Positions 62,043 through 64,000 of a stretch of 64,000 nucleotides of DNA are shown here, one piece after another. The stretch's first letter is position 1; every line of letters starts with the position of its first letter. The notes below the pieces were generated by a model that saw only the letters and a list, made by a program, of their open reading frames with translations, did not search any database and had not been told where the DNA came from. A program made the position numbers and the translations under genes. Source of the stretch: Synaphobranchus kaupii (lineage: Eukaryota; Chordata; Actinopteri; Anguilliformes; Synaphobranchidae); contig CM056380.1 of NCBI GenBank assembly GCA_029718625.1, forward strand, positions 20,215,923-20,279,922, read 5' to 3'.

Positions 62043-64000
62043 CATATCTCGCCTAGGTGTCATATTCGCCTAGAGGTAATATTTCGCCTAGAGGTCATAT
62101 TTCGCCTAGAGGTCATATTTCGCCTAGGGGTCATATTTCGCCTAGGCGTCATATCGTCTAGCCTAGGGGTCATATTTCACCTAGGGGTCATATCATCTCG
62201 CCTAGGGGTCATATCATCTCGCCTAGGGGTCATATCGTCTAGCCTAGGGGTCATATTTCACCTAGGGGTCATATCATCTCGCCTAGGGGTCATATCATCT
62301 CGCCTAGGGGTCATATCATCTCGCCTAGGGATCATATCTGGCCTAGGGGTCATATCTCGGCTAGGGATCATATCTCGCCTAGGTGTCATATCTCACCTAG
62401 GGGTCATATTTCGCCTTGGAGTCATATCTCGCCTAGGGGTCATATCTCACCTAGGGGTCATATCTCGCCTAGGAGTCATATCTCGCCTAGGGGTCATATC
62501 TCGCCTCGGGATCATATCTCGCCTAGGGGTCATATCATTTCGCCTAGGGGTCATATCTCGCCTAGGGGTCATATCTCAACTAGTGGTCATATTTCACCTA
62601 GGGGTCATATCTCGCCTAGGAGTCATATCTCGGTTAGGGGTCATATCTCGCCTAGGGGTCATATCTCGCCTCGGGATCATATCTCGCCTAGGGGTCATAT
62701 CTCGCCTCGGGGTAATATCTCGCCTCAGGGTTCTATCTCGCCTAGAGGTCATATCTGGCCTAGGGGTCATCTCGCTTAGGGGATATATCATCTCGCCTAG
62801 GGGTCATATCTCGCCTTGGGGTCATATCATCTCACCTAGGGGTCGCCTAGGGGTCATATCATATCAACCGTTAGCCCTCGCAACCGCGACCATTAGCAAC
62901 CGTTAGCGATAGGGATCATATCATCTCGTCAAGGGGTCATATCTCGCCTAGGGGTCATATCATCTTGCCTAGGGGTCATATCTCGCCTAGGGGTCATATA
63001 ATTTCACGTAGGGGTCATATCTCGCCTAGGGGTCATATCTCGCCTAGGGGTCATATTTCACCTTGGAGTCATATTTCGCCTAGGGGTCATATCATTTCGC
63101 CTAGGGATCATATATCACCTAGCGGTCATATCATCTCACCTAGGGGTCATATCTCACCTAGGGGTCATATCCCCCCTAGGGGTCATATCATTTCGCCTAG
63201 GGGTCATATCTCGCCTAGGGATCATATCTCGCCTAGGGGTCATATTTCGCCTAGGGGTCATATCATATCGCCTAGGGGTCATATTTCGCCTAGGGGTCAT
63301 ATCATTTCACCTAGGGATCATATATCACCTAGCAGTCATATCTCACCTAGGTGTCATATTTCGCCTTGGAGTCATATCTCGCCTAGGGGTCATATCATTT
63401 CGTCAAGGGGTCATAATCTCGCCTAGGGGTCATATCTCACCTAGGGGTCATATAATTTCGCCTAGGGGTCATATTTCGCCTAGGGGTCATATCTCGCCTA
63501 GGGGTCATATTTTGCCTAGGGGTCATATCATTTCGCCTAGGGATCATATATCACCTAGCGGTCATATCATCTCACCTAGGGGTCATATCTCACCTAGGGG
63601 TCATATCCCCCCTAGGGGTCATATCATTTCGCCTAGGGGTCATATCTCGCCTAGGGATCATATCTCGCCTAGGGGTCATATTTCGCCTAGGGGTCATATC
63701 ATATCGCCTAGGGGTCATATTTCGCCTAGGGGTCATATCATTTCACCTAGGGATCATATATCACCTAGCAGTCATATCTCACCTAGGTGTCATATTTCGC
63801 CTTGGAGTCATATCTCGCCTAGGGGTCATATCATTTCGCCAAGGGGTCATAATCTCGCCTAGGCGTCATATCTCACCTAGGGGTCATATAATTTCGCCTA
63901 GGGGTCATATTTCGCCTAGGGGTCATATCTCGCCTAGGGGTCATATCTCGCCTAGGGGTCATATTTTGCCTAGGGGTCATATCATATCGCCTAGGGGTCA
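62043..64000. repeat. Satellite segment after retrotransposon copy 18 (runs off the window)
   Basis: Contains spacer 33. Its last ~1 kb resembles 42.0-43.0 kb: two successive blocks of the CATATATCACCTAGCGG to CATAATCTCGCC series. No array boundary is reached. Confidence 0.94.
62865..62910 (+). repeat. 46-bp spacer, copy 33
   Basis: 1,785 bp after copy 32, the same interval as copy 23 to copy 24. Confidence 0.95.

Larger units (their letters stand above)
60257..63020. repeat. 7.1-kb super-repeat, conserved core, copy 3
   Basis: Offset from copy 1 is exactly 14,200 bp at all four landmarks. The first ~0.3 kb of the core has the same length as in copy 1 but a different unit composition (around 46,280-46,375 versus 60,480-60,575). 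Confidence 0.88.
1..64000. repeat. 18/21-bp minisatellite array organised in higher-order repeats (whole window)
   Basis: The consensus unit is CGCCTAGGGGTCATATCT (18 bp, 10 of 18 G/C), alternating with a 21-bp form carrying an extra ATC/CAT before the next CGCC. Each unit has a central CCTAGG palindrome, a G4 run, the word GGGTCA and one CpG. Recurrent variants are CACCTAGG, TGCCTAGG, CCTTGGAG, CCTCGGG, CTAGCGGTC, CTAGCAGTC and GGGATCATATC, and they recur in a fixed order, which defines the higher-order repeats. The array enters at base 1 and leaves at base 64,000, so neither end is seen. No satellite family name is recognised. Pericentromeric or subtelomeric heterochromatin is a likely location, but that is inference. 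Confidence 0.97.

Noticed and set aside
1..64000. Repeat-rich protein genes (SPRGHI, RLGVIS or MTPRRD repeats) on both strands
   Set aside because: Open frames are present in several frames and both strands over the same DNA because the unit is 18 or 21 bp. They start and end at arbitrary unit variants, have no recognisable domain, and their variation follows CpG rather than codon position.
1..64000. CRISPR-like array of short repeats and spacers
   Set aside because: Units are directly contiguous with no unique spacers, no cas genes are present, and the embedded element is a metazoan-type retrotransposon fragment.
1..64000. Telomeric or degenerate telomere repeats (TAGGGG, occasional TTAGGGG)
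   Set aside because: The G-run recurs every 18-21 bp, not every 6-7. TTAGGGG arises only in variant units such as GGTTAGGGGTC and never in tandem.
1..64000. CENP-B box
   Set aside because: TTTCGCCTAGGGG matches only the TTCG part of the 17-bp motif. The required A and CGGG positions do not fit in the consensus or in common variants, on either strand.
1..64000. G-quadruplex array from the G4 run of each unit
   Set aside because: Successive G-runs are separated by about 14-17 bases, longer than loops of standard quadruplex models. Formation would need experimental support.
1..64000. Assembly artefact as the explanation for the repeats
   Set aside because: Copies carry private substitutions and indels and ordered variant series, which argues for a genuine array. 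Local misjoins, for example near 19.08, 49.03 or 56.75 kb, cannot be excluded without reads.

Overview
The window is a satellite DNA array of an animal-type eukaryotic genome. It contains no intact gene. Essentially all of it is built from one 18-bp minisatellite, CGCCTAGGGGTCATATCT, and a 21-bp form with one extra ATC/CAT triplet (ends ...ATATCATCT or ...ATATCATTT). By length arithmetic there are very roughly 2,900 units. The organism cannot be named from this sequence. The embedded non-LTR retrotransposon fragment, the CpG-transition pattern and the nested repeat structure suggest a metazoan with germline CpG methylation, such as a fish or another aquatic animal. That assignment is inference.

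Two non-satellite modules punctuate the array. (1) A 370-bp AT-rich piece of a non-LTR retrotransposon lies on the minus strand. It carries the C-terminal end of an APE-type (EEP) endonuclease domain and the start of the linker towards the reverse transcriptase. There are 18 copies, one of them 5'-truncated at its left edge. (2) A 46-bp spacer begins CAACCGTTAGCCCTCGC and carries the word CAACCGTTAGC twice. There are 33 copies.

Layout: from about 1 to 26 kb these modules form a regular higher-order repeat (HOR). Each HOR holds the retrotransposon fragment, about 0.7 kb of satellite, the spacer, then about 1.2 kb of satellite. The period is close to 2.3 kb, and successive spacers between 8,418 and 17,686 are 2,318, 2,318, 2,316 and 2,316 bp apart. 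One HOR near 19.08 kb has lost its retrotransposon fragment. From about 26 kb the order becomes irregular. Blocks of 443, 596, 622, 1,480, 1,678, 1,688 and 3,233 bp are tandemly duplicated, and an approximately 7.1-kb super-repeat recurs at about 46-49, 53-56 and 60-63 kb. The fragments fall into two subfamilies with four diagnostic substitutions: type A (copies 1-10, before 26 kb) and type B (copies 11-18, after 29.7 kb).

The many long open frames in both directions (SPRGHI, RLGVIS and MTPRRD hexapeptide repeats) follow from unit lengths divisible by three. I do not annotate them as genes. The most interesting points are a retrotransposon fragment captured and co-amplified inside a satellite HOR, the array-wide CpG decay signature, and the visible history of unequal exchange.
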